Position numbers and translations under genes: made by a program
The notes under the pieces: model-generated
Seen by the model: only the letters and a program-made list of their open reading frames with translations
Databases searched by the model: none
What the model was told of the DNA's origin: nothing
Assembly: GCF_031877795.1 (NCBI RefSeq)
Contig: NC_133932.1
Span: forward strand, 26,538,180 to 26,602,179
Direction: 5' to 3'
DNA length: 64,000 bases
Source: Strix aluco
Lineage: Eukaryota > Chordata > Aves > Strigiformes > Strigidae
Shown: one piece after another, positions 32,197-64,000 of the stretch
How the letters are laid out: each line of letters starts with the position of its first letter
How positions within the stretch are numbered: the first letter of the stretch is position 1

Positions 32197-35100
32197 GCAA
32201 TATAATTATAAACATGTGAGAAAACAAGCATTTCTCTAAGTCCAGTGATTCACCTGTATTTTCCTGAGTGTGATTACAAATATTCTCATTTAAAGTGTCA
32301 TGCATATGCCTCTTTCACAGACCAGTATGTCAGACTTCTAACCACTTGCCTTTTCTTTCTACAACATTGATGGTCCTTTGAGTTAGTGATGCTTATGCAA
32401 TTCCAGATGAGAGCTCCCAGTGCTCACGTGGTACCATTTCTTCCTGATTAAGCAGAACAAGTGAGCACCTGATTGACTTTTACCATAAATGCTGACATTC
32501 TGCAGCCAAAGGGGAGAGGGGAAAAAAATCTTTGATAGCATTTAAAGCACACAGGCCATTTTCAGCAAGGATTTCCATTTCAAGAGATTTGTTAGTGTAG
32601 TCTTGGATTAGTGTATGCATCGAAAGCTTTACTTAGGAAGATTTTCATCCTTTGAGGCACACACATACTAAAGCTCTTTGTTGTTCTGAATCTGTATGAT
32701 TATATGCTGAATAATGAATATTTTTTAAAAGCTTTATGCAGCCACACTGTGACACCTCACCAATTTTAGCCAACTTCACTCTCTCTCTTTTTTTTTTTTT
32801 TTTGACATTTTCTAACACAAAACTTTTAGCAAAGACTTTTAGCAATTTAGAAGTTCTTTAGTGCCAGGCAACTGAATTGCTGAGATGCTGATTTAAAAAA
32901 AAAAAAAAAGAAAAGGTATCTTATGCTGATTTTGTTTTAGAACAAGCTGACTAGCTGCAATTGAGGTTAATTGACCTTTATAATGGATACACAGGACAGT
33001 ACTAAAGCTGTATACATAAACTGCAAGTTTATTTGAAAGCAAATTGTGTTAATTGACATTCATTGTGCATCTTTCTGTTGTTTATTGCTAGTTGCTCATG
33101 TGAATAGTTTGTTGATATTATAGATAGGGCAAACATTTGTTTCAGATAAATAGGATTTTCAGTTGAATAGGTTTTAATTAAATGATCCCCTGTACTCAAT
33201 TTTGAAACTGTGAAGTACTGTACAGTATGTAGCTAATCTTGTTACCTAGAATCTTAAGTTGTTGAATCACGTCTCACACAAATTTGTTTATTTTTGGCAA
33301 ATAATGTCTAAATTCTCTGCCAGTTGTGCAAGATTTAGGTCTTTCTTCAGAGTAAAACATGAAATTATGGTTCTGCACAGACTGAGTTTATGCGACAATT
33401 ATAGGTGGTTGGTCTGTCTCACGAAGAAAATCAGTGTTATAGTAAACACATATTCACTGCTGTATTAAAAGTATAAGTCAGACTATATGCAGCTTCTCTC
33501 GTATATGGGTCCTGTTCTGCTAGACACTCAGACATTGTCTTTCCTTCATAGACCTCACTAACCACCTGCAGGGCCTGGCCAATATAGCCACAGTCTTAAT
33601 GCTTTTTACAACATACTGTATTTTTGATCCCTTAATTAAGTTCTACATATGTCCACAAATTCAGTCCAAACCAGTCAGTTTTCCCATTTTTTTTCTCTAA
33701 TGAAGGGAAGCCATAGCTGACAAAGTCACTGGTCACACAACTACCTCCAGTAACAATGGCTTTCTCTTCACTCTGAAAGCAAAATGAGAAAGCAACCCCT
33801 CTAAAGCCCCAGATAGAAGCCTATTCTAGGTTACAAAGCACGTTTTGCTTAACCAAGTTAAAATGAGCTAAGATTGATAATACATTTTGTCTAAAAATAA
33901 AGCAGAACTAAGAAGACAGGTAGATGTCCTGTAGGCATATTCATAGCATTTACTGAGTGGTGCAGAGCTATCGGTTACACTAACAATCTTCTACCTCCTT
34001 TTGATACTTCATCACTGTCTTTAAATAGCCATGTAGCTAGGCAGATAGGCAAGGAAATAAAATAAGTATTTACTGTATATTCTTACCACAAAGGTATTTA
34101 AAGAGAAATAACTGTTCTTCCAGTAAGTTATGTTTTCTTTTAATATGTCGGTGTAAAGAGTGGTACTACTCATTCACCTCTTATGTTAAAGATGTGAGCA
34201 AACTTAGGAGGCAAAGTAGTTAGGTAATATACAGAGAGACTTTTCTGAAAGCATGCAAGTTCCTCAGTTATGCTGTGTTCATTTTTCTCTAAAGCATATT
34301 TTCCCCACATGAGTGGCTTTCTCTTTCATTTTTTTTTACATTTGCACTCTGTGAAGTGTAAGGTTATTGCTGATAGTATTTTAAGAAGCGCTTTCCCTGG
34401 AGGATGGTTTTTTGATAGCCAGCAAGGGACTGCTCTCTAACATGATGGTGAACATTTTAGAGAGATTTGTGATATAATGTGTGTCACAGGCACAAGTTAT
34501 AAGTACCTTGCTTTTTTTCACAGTAAAACAGCAAAAAGCTGAGACCTGATTTTCAGCTCTGACTGAGATAACCAGCGCCAGGAGCAGTCACTGAGACCTG
34601 CACTGAGAACTGGGCATCCAAAGCAGGTCAGTATTGTCCAGATGAGGGTGCTTCAAAAACTGAGAGAGTAGAAGCAGCAGAGGCTGTCTGTCATGATGAT
34701 GGAGTATATACTGCTGTATTCAAACTCAATCCCAAGTCACCAAGTAACTCTTAATGCTTGTATGTTATTTTGCAGTCAGGGTAGCTATGATTCACAGAGT
34801 TTGGCTCCTTCTGCAGGAAAGCTAAGGCTTAGGAATGATTCAGATTGAAGTCCTCCCATGTCTTCCCTTGGCCATGTGGACATGACTGGTAGCCAAACAG
34901 TGTCAACCAGCTTGCCCACAGTCTGTCAAAACTGCCCTACGGCCCTGCACACTCTTGACCTGTCTCTGTGTCCCAGTGCTGAGTTGCACAACATGTCTGC
35001 ACCTTTGATGTTCCACCCTAAAAATCCATGTATGGCACACAACAAGAGGGCCCTTTCATATGTGGAGAGCACCTCCAGAAATCATGACTGAGGAAGGGAG

Positions 35101-35467
35101 ACAGGTATGCTGGAAAACCTGGTTTGCACAGCTTCTATAATGGGAAAGTAATGGAACAGTAGTAAGGGTACATCTAACCCTCACTCACTGTGAGCACAGA
35201 GAAGCCATGGAGACTCAGACTTTGAAATCTGAGATCTCTGAACATGGATCATTTGAGAAAGGCCAGGGTTTGCCACAGCCCCATGTTAGAGCACCAGTGA
35301 GTAGGGGGGCATTAATGTAATTGGTTGGCATAGGGAATGGACCTTAGGAGGTGAGGACATGTGGGCTCTGCCCAGGGAACACACACATTGTGGGACACTA
35401 ACCAGGTTTAAATTAAGCAGCCAAGGTATGTGAACTGTTAAGGAACACCACTTGCCCTCCAGCCCTC

Positions 35468-35500
35468 TTGTGCATGACTTCCCATTTGTGCATGACTTCC
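35468..35500. repeat. 18-bp tandem duplication
   Basis: TTGTGCATGACTTCC at 35468-35482 is repeated exactly at 35486-35500, separated by three bases. Confidence 0.9.
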
Positions 35501-37494
35501 TGGCACAGGCAGATTTTCTATGCTCTTGCTGTCAGCAGACAGATCTCATGCCTAGCAGAGATTGCTAGGCAAGTCAGAGCAAATTCTGCCTAGCCACAAA
35601 AAATGAAATTACTCTCTGAGATCCCCCTAGCCTAGCATGGACCGCTTCCCACCTGTTTTGTCCTTCTAGAGAATATGTATTTCCCAAGAAATTCAGGTTC
35701 ACTTCAATTACTGCTGTTTGTTATGCATACATGATGTGACTGTAGATTTAACAGCTGTGTTTCCCTGAATGTATTACTATCCCCCAGTCCCTTTTGTCAT
35801 GTGCTTGTAGTGGCATTTCTTGGCCTTCTCTAGACAGGAGGAAATAGAAGATTTGACACCACTTTTGTTGCTCTTCCAGTGAACAGACAAGCCCTTCTTC
35901 TAGGGCCAGGTAAAATACGGAGCTTGACAAAATCGCTGGCTGGTTGTTAGTCTGTGGCAAGGATGCTAGCTAGTGCCAGCTCTCAGGACTTCAGAGGCAG
36001 ATGAGGAGCTACAGGCTGATGGGTTCATCAGATAAGACAAACACTGTAGACGTACAAACTGGATGCTCTACACAGCCATATTATAGCCTCTTCCACATTC
36101 TCCTGAGCTGTAGAGAAAAATCTGCTTATTGCCTACCAAGAAGCAATAATCACAGACGCAAGTGACACCTCATGCAGGAACTCTTAGATGAAAAGAAGAT
36201 GCTTATACCATCCTGTGTAACATATTCCTGGAACTGACCAAAGAGTGTCATTGCACAAAGCAGTAGTACAACATACGCAGCCAGCAGACATCAGAGCATG
36301 ATGCAAATAACTTCTTCAGTGGCTAACGTAACCCAAAACCTCAGTTTTGAGCTGTGAAAAAGAGACAGAGGGTTTGCCATGCTGTTACTAGACGTGATGG
36401 AACTACTTCCCTCTGACATAAAGGAAGTCTCAGCCATCTATGATGTCATGTGACTCAGTTGCAAAACTGCCACTGAGGCTGTCTTAGGACAGATACAAAG
36501 CTGCTAATGTGACCCAAGGCAATGAAAGAGTTTATAGAATGTTTTTCTTTAACAGATTTATGTGTGTACATATGTGTGTATCTGTGGGCAGAAAGAACTG
36601 TATTGACCTTGGCTTGATGGAACAGGTAATTTCCGGGGAAAGGGGCTGGTTGTACTTATCCTGTGAACCTAATGTCATCTAGAAACTGGCCTATCTTGTT
36701 CACAACACCCAAGGTATCCTTTTTTCTTTCAATATTGCCTTGTGCTCTCTGAATCAGCCTTCTTTTCTAATGCCTCCACCAGTGTGATGCAGATCACCTC
36801 ACAATGCCAGAAATTATTTTAATTGCCACTACCTGGGAACAAGTGCTATGGCATAAAGGCCCTTCTTATATCATAGCTAGTGAGCTGTGGGCTTCCTTGC
36901 ATCACAGGAGACTGGCCACTCAGTGGTAGGATTGGTGAAGTATGGGACAGATAACTAGGCGATAAGGTGCATGGAAAATTATCTGGACTGCTGGGCTCAG
37001 AGGATTGTGCAAGTGCTGCAAAGCCCAGCTGGCAGCTGGTAATTAGTTGAGTCCCTTGGAGAGCAGTCTCCTTCAGAATTTCCACAGGTATGCCCATGTT
37101 CTGCCTTATGCTTCATGAGCTCATTCACACCTCAGCAAAATGAATGCAAACCCCTCCTTGTTGCTAGACTCGTCACTGATGCATTTATGCCCTCTGACTT
37201 TCAGAAGTTTTGTTACAAAACCTGGAGAGCGGGATGCTGACTCCCAGGATCTGCAGACTAGTCTGTGTGGATCACAGGGCTGTGATCTGGCACTCTGATA
37301 CCCTCTTTTATGGTAAAGCAGCCCTCCTTGTGATGCTAGCTGTGAATGGCAGTCAAACAGTGCTAAGCATGAGGCAGCGCGGCTAAAAGCAACATTAACT
37401 TTGACCAGAGGTGGTTCTTCCCTGAGGACGAGGGCCCCTGCCACCACCTGAATTTTTCTGTGGGTCACCTAAGTCTTTCCAAATCACCAGCTTT

Positions 37495-37621
37495 CTGCCG
37501 GGGCAGGCGGCAGCACACGTGCCAGCAGCCAGCCCAGCGCCGCAGCCCTGGTGGGGAGGTCTGCTGCACCTGCACCGCAGCCCTCTGCGGCAGGGGAAGT
37601 CCCCACCGGCTAAAGGTGAGT
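37495..37621. promoter_or_regulatory. Small CpG-rich islet ending in a splice-donor consensus
   Basis: About 125 bp with roughly nine CpGs stand out from AT-rich flanks. On the plus strand the islet ends in AAAG followed by GTGAGT at 37616-37621, a strong 5' splice-site match. This is the pattern of a short first exon, possibly of a plus-strand noncoding RNA some 2-3 kb beyond the SAMSN1 3' end. No transcript evidence is available, and a regulatory CpG islet or retroelement remnant is equally possible. Confidence 0.3.
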
Positions 37622-39494
37622 AGGACTAGCCTTGTTAGCTTCTCCTCTGCTATTACAGGCTGGTTTTGCATCTTTTTGTATGCTTTGTAACCGCAGGGAA
37701 CAGTGGACTCTCGGTTATCTCCAAATAAGAGACTTACAAACCTTATAGTCCTCCTTAATTGTAGAGGAAGGTTAAAAATAAAAAGGGACATGACACCACT
37801 GAACAAGTGACAGAGAGGAACAAAACCTCTGCTGCTTGCTTCTGTTCCGTGTCTCTGGGACATTTTAAAGATTCCTCAAAAGTAGCTCAGATCTCCACCA
37901 GACTTTCTCCAACAGTTCCTAGAGTTATCTTTTATTCAGATTACCCAGCACTAAGGCTGGTCAGAGAACTGTTTGTGCTATTACAGTTTAATTCATGACC
38001 AGTGTGATTAATGAGACCACTGAGAGACGAAAGAAGGTTGGGCATACTTCTTGTAGGAAACACACATTTTTTTTCTTTGTGGTAGAAAATTTCCTCATTT
38101 CTTTTCTCAGAATAGCTCGAGAGAACAGAAGCTTGTCAGTTTGAGATCTAATCTGCTCTGCCTTTGCAGGAAGTTACAAATGTCTTGAACAAGCTTTCAG
38201 TTGACACATTTCTCTAAACAAGAATCCCTTTGGACAGAGCCTTGCTGATTGGAGACAGGAGTGGTTAAACCGCAGTTCATGCCCATAGTTACCAACTACT
38301 TAACCTTACCCCTTTATCCTCTTGCCATCAGCCCAAGTTAAGCAGGGCTTGATTCCTGTAAAATAATAGCAGCTGTTGGGTATTTTGCTTCGTTGAAATC
38401 CTTGCCCATCTCACTGTAATTAGTTGGAGAGACGTATTTTCGTTTGCAAACCTATGCAAATAAACATTTCTCAGACTATTTATATCACAGTACATCTCTG
38501 GTCTCTATGGTTGTTAGTCCTTGACCCAGCTAACTTAGCTGTTTCTTGACAGTCATAATCATATGTAAACTCACCTCAACATATGGTTATAGGTTCAGCA
38601 ATCTTATAGATGTCTAGATAGAAGCAACCTGAAGGTTAAGCTCCTCTGCTGCAAAGGCCAAAAGGATAAGCTCCTCTTAGAGGAATTCAAGCTGACTTCA
38701 GTCCTTCTCTAGAATGAGGAGATGATGGAAGCCAATCCAAATACATTATTTCAGAAGTTATTAAAGTCATATTAAATAAAGTCAGTACTGCACGTCATGA
38801 CATACTACTGGTTAGAAAAGCATTAAGAAACAAATATAGCTGCTTGATACAAGTTCTCACATACTTCATCACGTCAAGGGATTCTGCATCCCCACCATAC
38901 CTGGCAATATGGGGTCATTGCTGCTAAATAATGATGATTGTTGCCAGTGTAAAAAGTAAGTTAAAACCAGAAACATCTCCCATTCCTGTTTATTTTTCTA
39001 AACAGAGTTTATTTACTTCAAATCTTTGAAATCTAGTTAATGCAATTTTCTAAAATTGCCATTTTAAACTATAGCCTTCAAAGCAGATCTGTGTATTAGG
39101 AGTGTGACAGCAGTAGCCGTTTGAGGGGTCATGAAAACTACAGAAAGCATTTCCATTGGAAAAAAGAAAAAGAAAGGGAGAAAAACTTTCCATTTGTTTA
39201 TAGCTTCTTCAGAAATACTCTTCTTGGAACTTTCCATGTTTCATCTCTTCTGAAGCTGATTTTCTTTTAAGCTGTTAATAATACGTGGAAAATTTTTAAC
39301 ATAAATGTAAAATGCCTTAAATTATGAAAATTGTGTGACTAATTAGTGAGCAAAAAGTTTCTCTATTGATTTGATACACAGATTATTATGCATGATAAAA
39401 ATACTCAGTGGAGTTGCCATTTACTGTGTTAGTTTTAAAACAGAGCAGTCTTTGAAATGTAATGACCACATTAAAAATCAAGGAGTTTTTAAAG

Positions 39495-40523
39495 GGCTCA
39501 AACATGATTCTGTTTATTGTTGAAGGAAGTACTCTAAAAGAAGACAGGCAGTTAAAATGTGTATGCCAGTGCAAAATATATTGGGAAATGACAGTAAAAT
39601 TTCATATGAAAGACAATAGTGCACAATAACCTTATTAGCTTCTGAGTTTTGTATACAAACAAATACTCTATTAACAAACTTCACACCACGCACAAAAAAC
39701 AAGACCTTCACAAAACATGAACATAAAAGCATACCACTAATACTGATTTTTTTTTTTTCTCCAATCTTGCATTCTCTATATAGTGCTTGGGAAGAATGAG
39801 AACAGGTGTGAAAATAACAATAAAGAAATTGCCAGTGCATAAGCTGTTCAGATGGCTACATTCTCTCAAAGATAATGAACACAGAGAGCTTGATTCAGAT
39901 TCACACTACAGTTCTTTTGTACCTCCAGGATAAAGTATAGAAGATGATAGTCTACTTTAGAGCCCATTTTAGAGAAGAATGGCATGAAACAGCTTTAATA
40001 TTAATGAGAATTAGCTTGGTACTTTTCAAAGTAGGATGTGAATGTAACCACCTTTTCATTATGATGATATATCAGTGAAAATACCTTCTATACAAATATC
40101 AGCAAAACACATCTGAAAATAGAGACAGTGTGATTAATCCATATATTTTTAAAATAATTATGTACAATATTTACATTTTGGACAGTTCCAGAAATTAACA
40201 TGTCCAGATTGTGTGCCACTACCTAAAACAATTCTCTATTATTATAGAAAATACATTTGCTGTACAAATATTTATAAATAGTTATGTATGAACTTTTTCA
40301 GTGAAATGTCTGTGGATTCATTGAAAAGAAAAGCATGAGATATTCTTATTATCAGCTAACATTTAGCTATCAAGTCCCTACATATTAAATAGTCTAGACC
40401 GTCATACATCAGACAGAAGTAGATTTTCAATGTTGAGAGTATTTTGTGTTCCGCTTCTGTGCCATCATCCTGGCAAATCTGATTGGTTTTTCTGAAAATC
40501 TACAGAAAAGCAGCACGACTGAA
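39495..40523 (-). other. SAMSN1: SAMSN1 3' untranslated region (extent inferred)
   Basis: AT-rich sequence follows the SAMSN1 stop on the minus strand. An AATAAA signal in minus orientation at 39513-39518 would give a 3'UTR of about 1 kb. Further AATAAA hexamers lie farther downstream near 39,000, so a longer form is possible. Confidence 0.4.
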
Positions 40524-58593
<18,070 letters not shown>

Positions 58594-61500
58594 CTGTAAA
58601 AAAAGAGAAGGCAAACCTTGTCTCACTGATGGAGTTTTGTTCTGTTACTAAGACTTAAATACAACTGTCAAGTCACCTGTTCGTGTTAAAAATTCCTCCC
58701 AGATCAGTGGACCATGAACTGCTACATCCAGCTAGAAACAAATTAGGAGGTGACTACACAAAAAATAAATGTGACTTTACAGCCAGAAGCATAGAAATGA
58801 ACAAGAGAACCAATACTCCTTCAAATACTAACTAGATCGTGGATATGATTGAGTTCTTTTACATCAGTTTCACATTAATTATACACATATATCTATGAGT
58901 TACTTCTAGGTAAGGTTGCTGTCTGTGAACTTAGAAAAAAAGATGTTTCCATAAATACTATACGAGTTATAGAGTTGGCTATGGTGATGTCAGCTGTGGC
59001 AATTTATATAGTTATAACTATACTTTCACAGCTAGCGAGACTTTACAGTTCTTTGCCAACAGGAATCAACAAGGACTGCTGACGATTATGAATACATTTT
59101 TTCCAAAATGTATATGTTGTGGAAGGAGTAAGTAACAGAATAATAAGGCATGCCCCATGTTTTTCTTTCCAATCCCCCAATTTGAAAATCTGATTTTTAA
59201 ATGTACACGGGTACAGTTTTTCCCTATGCCACAGCACATAAGAACGGCTGCATCACCTGAGCTGTGCATTGAGACTGTGAATGGATTGCTTTTACTTCCT
59301 TCTAATTTTCAGCCTTTCTGTGTGTGGATAATTGACATAGTAAGGCGGGAAGTGGCACAGCAGGTTTTTGCAAGAGAGGTCACACAAAAATACCTGCCAG
59401 ACATGCCCAGGCAAAATTGTTTGACACTGCACTGCCCATGGTGGCAAACTGCATAAAATTGGCATTGATGACAAGTCAGAAGTCCCGTTAAGTGTGGCCC
59501 TAATAACAGCCAGAATTCGACATTTATCAGCTCTACAGTGTATTTAAGACCTTGTTTTTATATCTTCACCAATACTCAATGCTAAGCCCAGAACAACTCA
59601 TTTTTTAAAGTTCTTTACTCTTGCATACTAAATGAAACTCTTAATGCAGTGTCAGATTTCTCGAAGCATCGTTTACTAGTATATACTATGCAATATAATC
59701 TCAGTATATTTCTGAGTATTCAAAATCCCCTCTGGAGGGAAAAAACACATAAGTGATATCAGACTACCTGGTTACAGGTTCTCCTGTATTTATTCATCCA
59801 TTTCCCATGCCCATGTGATTTCAGCCAAACCAGTCCTTTGCTCCATTGCTTTCTTCCCCCGAAACCACAAGCCATCTTTTCATCTCCCCCCAGGTTTCTA
59901 AAGCACCCATCGTGCCCCCTTCCCCTGGCATCTCCAGCTACCTCCTTTTGCTCTCAATCTGGGAACACCACAAGCCTCAAAAGGACTTGCAAGCTCCTGG
60001 CTCTACCATTACAGCTTTCCAATCTTCTCTATCAGGGAAGAGTTTTCATGAGGTAGCCTCAGAGGTAACTGAGGTAGACCATCCTATGGGCAACAAAAGA
60101 GGAGGAGAAAGGACTGGTTTAATAGCTGGTCCCTTTGCCTGCCTTTGTGTTGCAGACACACTTGATGCTGGCATCAACCTGCTTCCAGAGAAACTAAGGA
60201 GAAATCTCTGGGTGATGGTAAGAGGAGCAGAACTGCCCAAACAGCTGGAACTGCAGGGAACACCGGCCTTGCTGCGCCCATCCTCCAGCCCCCTACGTAG
60301 GCAGCAGGGTTAGTAACGCTGTGGGAGTGCCATCCTCTGGGAAGCTGGAAAACCAAAGACCTGTTTGAGCTGAGACCTGAGTAACGATTTCAGCTGCTAG
60401 CAAGTTTCTGAGTGCTGGTATGGCCCCGTACCTGGTCTGCCCACAGCCACTAAGCTGCTGTTTGCTGCTCTGTCTCCTTACGCTCTCCTTTCCTTGCAGC
60501 AGCTAGTCCTCTGCAGGACTCGTCAGTAAGAGCGTCAGGCTCCTGATGCCGCACAGGGTGGCGAGGTGGCATTCAGGCTTCACAACTGTGATCTTATGGA
60601 AGGAGTCATCAAAACTGTACCAGCTACATGGAGCACACACATACCTCCCCTGGCTGTTTCCATCCAGGCAGGACCCCATCTTATTCTGTCCCTGCTCATA
60701 AATCACGGGGTTACTATCCATATTAGCTCCTTTATCTCTTACACACAGTCATTTTTAAACTAAAAATAGTTTGGAGAGGGGAAAAAAAATGACAAAGAAA
60801 AGCTACAGTAGACCATGTGTTAAAGTCTCCACTTGAGAAGAAAAAAATCAGCATCCCCTGGAGCACAACTGAAAATAAAAGCTCCTTGCTGTTTCATTTC
60901 CCTGTTTTCCCACACTTATTTATTAACTAGCTCCCTCACCCCACAAAAAAAATGAATGTGGACATAGCAATGGAAGAGTCCTGAGCACAGCCAGATGAAA
61001 GAGCAACGTGTACCTGCATTTTGGGTCCATCTTCTAAGCACTACAGCTTAAGAGAAAAATAAATTACATAATTTTTTTCACTGCATTTCTGGGCACATCT
61101 AACCTGAAAATTATTTCCAGCCAAAGGTTATTTGAAGAAGCTGACCCAGATCTGTGAATATTTTTGGACAAGTAAAATGACATTTACTATTCACTGAGGG
61201 GGGAAAAAAAAAAAAGAAAAGAAAAAATCACACAGCTCTCCTCTTAATTGATTGTAATCTCTCAGAAAATCTCTGTTGGCTAAACATTGTGGATTATTTG
61301 TTTGTTTTTACCTTGTGAAATTGAAAAGGACAATTTGGATTGTCCATTTTAATTTTATCTAAAATTCCCATAAAGAACTTTGCTATTAAGTAGATGAACA
61401 ATATCCTGTGACAAGGGGTTAGCTCAATAGTATGATATAAAAACACAGCCCCAAGGATTATGCTTCTATTAGACAGGATTAACACCTTTCACTGGTTTGT

Positions 61501-64000
61501 CAACCCAGCCAAATGTGCCCTGCAGCATGGAGCGGGAGGGATAGAAAGAGGGAGGCTGGGATTCACAGCAATATTGGGGAAGTATAAAATAGTCTCACAC
61601 AACGATCTCTAAACATACATTGACCTTTCTGTTGCATTCAATCACTTCAAGATGTCTAGTAGGAATAACTGTATATTAAAGTGCAGATGTGCTGCAAATA
61701 TTTTAAAAGGAACAAGAGGAAAACCATTGTTTATTATTGGTCTTACCTATAAACAGCTTGAGCACAGAGAAATCAGTTACTCTTTTTTGACCCTTAAAAC
61801 AACCTTATATCCTACATGTGCAGAAGCCTTGGGCTATTTTGTAGTGTACTTCAATGTTGCTTCATCCCTATTAAATATTAATAAGGGTTACAGGATGATT
61901 TCCACTATTCTAGATAATGGTCTTGTTGCACTGGAGAGCACTAAATAGGGCTGCTTCAGCAATTCTCTATACTAACTTTTTCCATTAAGTAATCAATAGC
62001 TACCACCTTTTAAAAATGTATTCAACCCCATTATACTGATAACGAAAAGCAGATTTAGGAGCTCTGGGCTGCAAAGGGAACAGGACTATTACTTTCAGTA
62101 GTGTCAGTCACTGCATTAGTGTCAGGGAACACCTACTTTGTGAAGATACGGACAGGCCTTATTTCCAGATGAAGGGAAGCTTTTAAAGTAAATGCAAAGC
62201 TACTAGGAGAAAATATGCTATTGACTTTTGATACCAGGATTCAGCATCCTATAAAGTTAAGTGATTTTTCTGGCTGGATTCATGCAAGAGCTACCAATGG
62301 ATACGTTAAGCAAATATGAATTTGCTCAGTGAAATCTAATGGAGGCATGGCAGGGGAGAAACACTTTTCCCACACAAGGACCGATCAAATAATTTCTACG
62401 AATCAATGCATTAACTTCCATCCTTTCCCCTTTGGTATAACAAATTAACATAATAGAAAATATAAAATATATTTTTCAGTATTTTAAGTCCTTCTTCCAT
62501 CTTTTCCTGTATCTTCAATCTCTGAAATCCAGGAACTTTAAATAATCATTTTAAAGGGGTAAGTGCTATGTTATTGCTGCTTATTTAATTTGGACAGCCT
62601 GCAGTTGGTGATCTGGTTTGTCTGTAAATTGCCTATCATTTTTCCTATGAAATGGTATGGTATACAAATAATAAAACAACAAGAGAAGGTTCTGGGATCT
62701 GTGTCTTTCCCTTGTAGGACATATCATAGGAGAAATCAGTTAGTTCTTATTATAAACTAGTCAGAGCTTCTCTGTGTCTAAAGAACCTTTGAGCCAAAAC
62801 TGAGAGCAGTTATCCTGATAAATAATCATTATGGGTGATATTCATGTCATATTTTCCTTTAGACAATTCACAGTGCTCAGAGATCTGGTTCCCTTCTGTG
62901 AGAAATTCTGGCCCATTATGTTTTGCTTCAAGTCCTATTCAAAACAGCTTTTAAGTCCAGCACGACGCAATGACTTTGTACTGACCCTCTCGCACAAGTA
63001 AATCTCCTCAAATTCTTCTATGCATTTTCATTTTTAGCTTCCATTCATCCTTAGACTACCCAGACCATGTAACCTGTGCAGGGGCAAATGCGGTCACTGG
63101 GAGTAACAAAAAGGGAGCTCAGCATGTTGCCCAATTTCCTCGCCTGCCACAGACACTTGTATTCTTCCCTCTCTTCTTGGAAGAAGCCACAGAGGACAAG
63201 TGTCCAAGAGGACAGCCTGTGCTTGCTGCTTTCATCAATGGAGATAAGTGGACCTCAGAATTTAGTTCACTTCTTCTATTCTCTGATGCTCTCAGTCCCT
63301 TCAGAAGGAGGAGACTACTCTGTGAATGAAATTAAGAGTTACCAAAGTAGGGATGAATATACCCACTCTGCTAGCTTATCTTCTTGCATAGATAATGAGA
63401 GAAATTGTCTCCTACTTTCCCAGAAGGCAAGATTGCAATTTTTAGCTTTTGGGAAGTTGTGTGAAAAAACAACAAACACAATAACCTCCCCACATACACA
63501 CACACTTCTGTGTAAAGAATGAGAATTTGCCTACAAGATGCAGTAACTCTCCAAAGAGTAATAGAGAAGCAAAAAAAGAGAAGGCATCATGACCTCTCTA
63601 CCTCAGGGGTTTTTTCCTATTTACACATTACTTACACATATAGAACTTCTGACCACTAACCAAGCTATTAATATAACTTTATAGCCCACACGAAACATGG
63701 CCTAAACCTTGTACTTCGCCAGTCAAAAGCAATAAAAAAGATACAGCTTGTTCTTGCTAACTCAAATAGGGCAATCTACTGAAATGGCATTTTTAACTGG
63801 CTTAAAAATGACTCTATAAAAGACTAGTTGTTATCGTGGTCTGGTATTCAGTAACTGCATGGAGGTGGGGAGAGAGGGGAGCAAAGTGGTCTTTGAACAA
63901 AGCTGCCACCATGAAGCCTCAGAGCAAACATACTAATTTTTTTAATGATGGAAAATGACTGGAGAAGAAAAGCTGTATAAAATAATGAGTTAATCGTACT
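58594..64000. other. SAMSN1 intron 1 or 5' flank, first exon not found
   Basis: I looked for a minus-strand exon encoding the short basic N-terminus (MLKRKPS-type) with a donor and found none. There is no CpG island. Open frames of 155 codons at 59846-60313 and 148 codons at 63076-63522 (plus strand) have no recognised domain. Runs of A and of AAAG-type sequence occur near 61201-61230. The first coding exon probably lies beyond the right edge. Confidence 0.5.

Larger units (their letters stand above)
25760..39490. other. Intergenic stretch up to SAMSN1, no recognised gene
   Basis: I saw no splice-supported exon set, RNA gene or further clear transposon. The part from about 25.9 to 27.0 kb is GC-richer and holds an open frame of 186 codons from an ATG at 26426. 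Other items are T17 at 30060-30076, a degenerate tandem repeat near 30475-30595, a GGTT microsatellite at about 32178-32196, T16 at 32788-32803, an 18-bp duplication at 35468-35500 and a CpG-rich islet ending in a splice-donor consensus at 37495-37621. Confidence 0.5.

Noticed and set aside
58600-64000. Search for the first SAMSN1 exon
   Set aside because: No minus-strand sequence encoding the short basic N-terminus next to a donor was seen, so none is reported.

Overview
The window is vertebrate nuclear DNA, almost certainly from a bird. It carries two intron-containing genes, HSPA13 (also called STCH) and SAMSN1 (also called HACS1, NASH1 or SLY2). Both are on the minus strand and in the same order as on human chromosome 21q11. 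The repeats also point to a bird: a CR1 LINE tail with the typical avian ATTCTATGATTCTATG-type 3' end, an older CR1 fragment, one avian-type solo retroviral LTR, and no Alu- or L1-like sequence. I cannot name the species. The LTR family is more typical of neoavian birds than of chicken, but that is an impression rather than a proof.

Layout. 1-1,900: flank beyond the 3' end of HSPA13, no gene seen. About 1,900-10,500: HSPA13. All five coding exons can be joined with consensus splice sites into an intact 472-residue protein, followed by a long AT-rich 3' untranslated region. About 10,060-11,140: a CpG island that is the HSPA13 promoter, with GC boxes, a CCAAT box, an ETS-type site, three ZNF143/THAP11-like elements and two short tandem repeats. 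About 11,140-39,490: a 28-kb intergenic stretch without a recognisable gene. It holds an old CR1 fragment near 25.3-25.75 kb, small CpG-rich islets, microsatellites and a few unexplained open frames. About 39,490-58,593: the last seven coding exons of SAMSN1 (354 residues plus stop), including the SLY-type basic region, the SH3 domain and the SAM domain. Its last intron contains a solo LTR at 44,737-45,331, and another intron contains a CR1 tail at 57,384-57,470. 58,594-64,000: intron 1 or 5' flank of SAMSN1. The first coding exon (about 19 residues in human) was not found and probably lies beyond the window.

How the genes relate: HSPA13 is a microsome-associated Hsp70-like ATPase without a substrate-binding domain. 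SAMSN1 is a cytoplasmic/nuclear adaptor of haematopoietic cells. They are syntenic neighbours, and nothing in the sequence suggests a functional link. I found no CRISPR array, operon, tRNA or rRNA gene, and no clear undescribed system. The observations most worth checking are the near-perfect 27-bp palindrome in the HSPA13 3'UTR, the triple ZNF143-like promoter, a long G tract just past the HSPA13 exon 4 donor, the sense-oriented LTR with a polyadenylation signal inside SAMSN1, and a phase-compatible cryptic ATG exon in SAMSN1.
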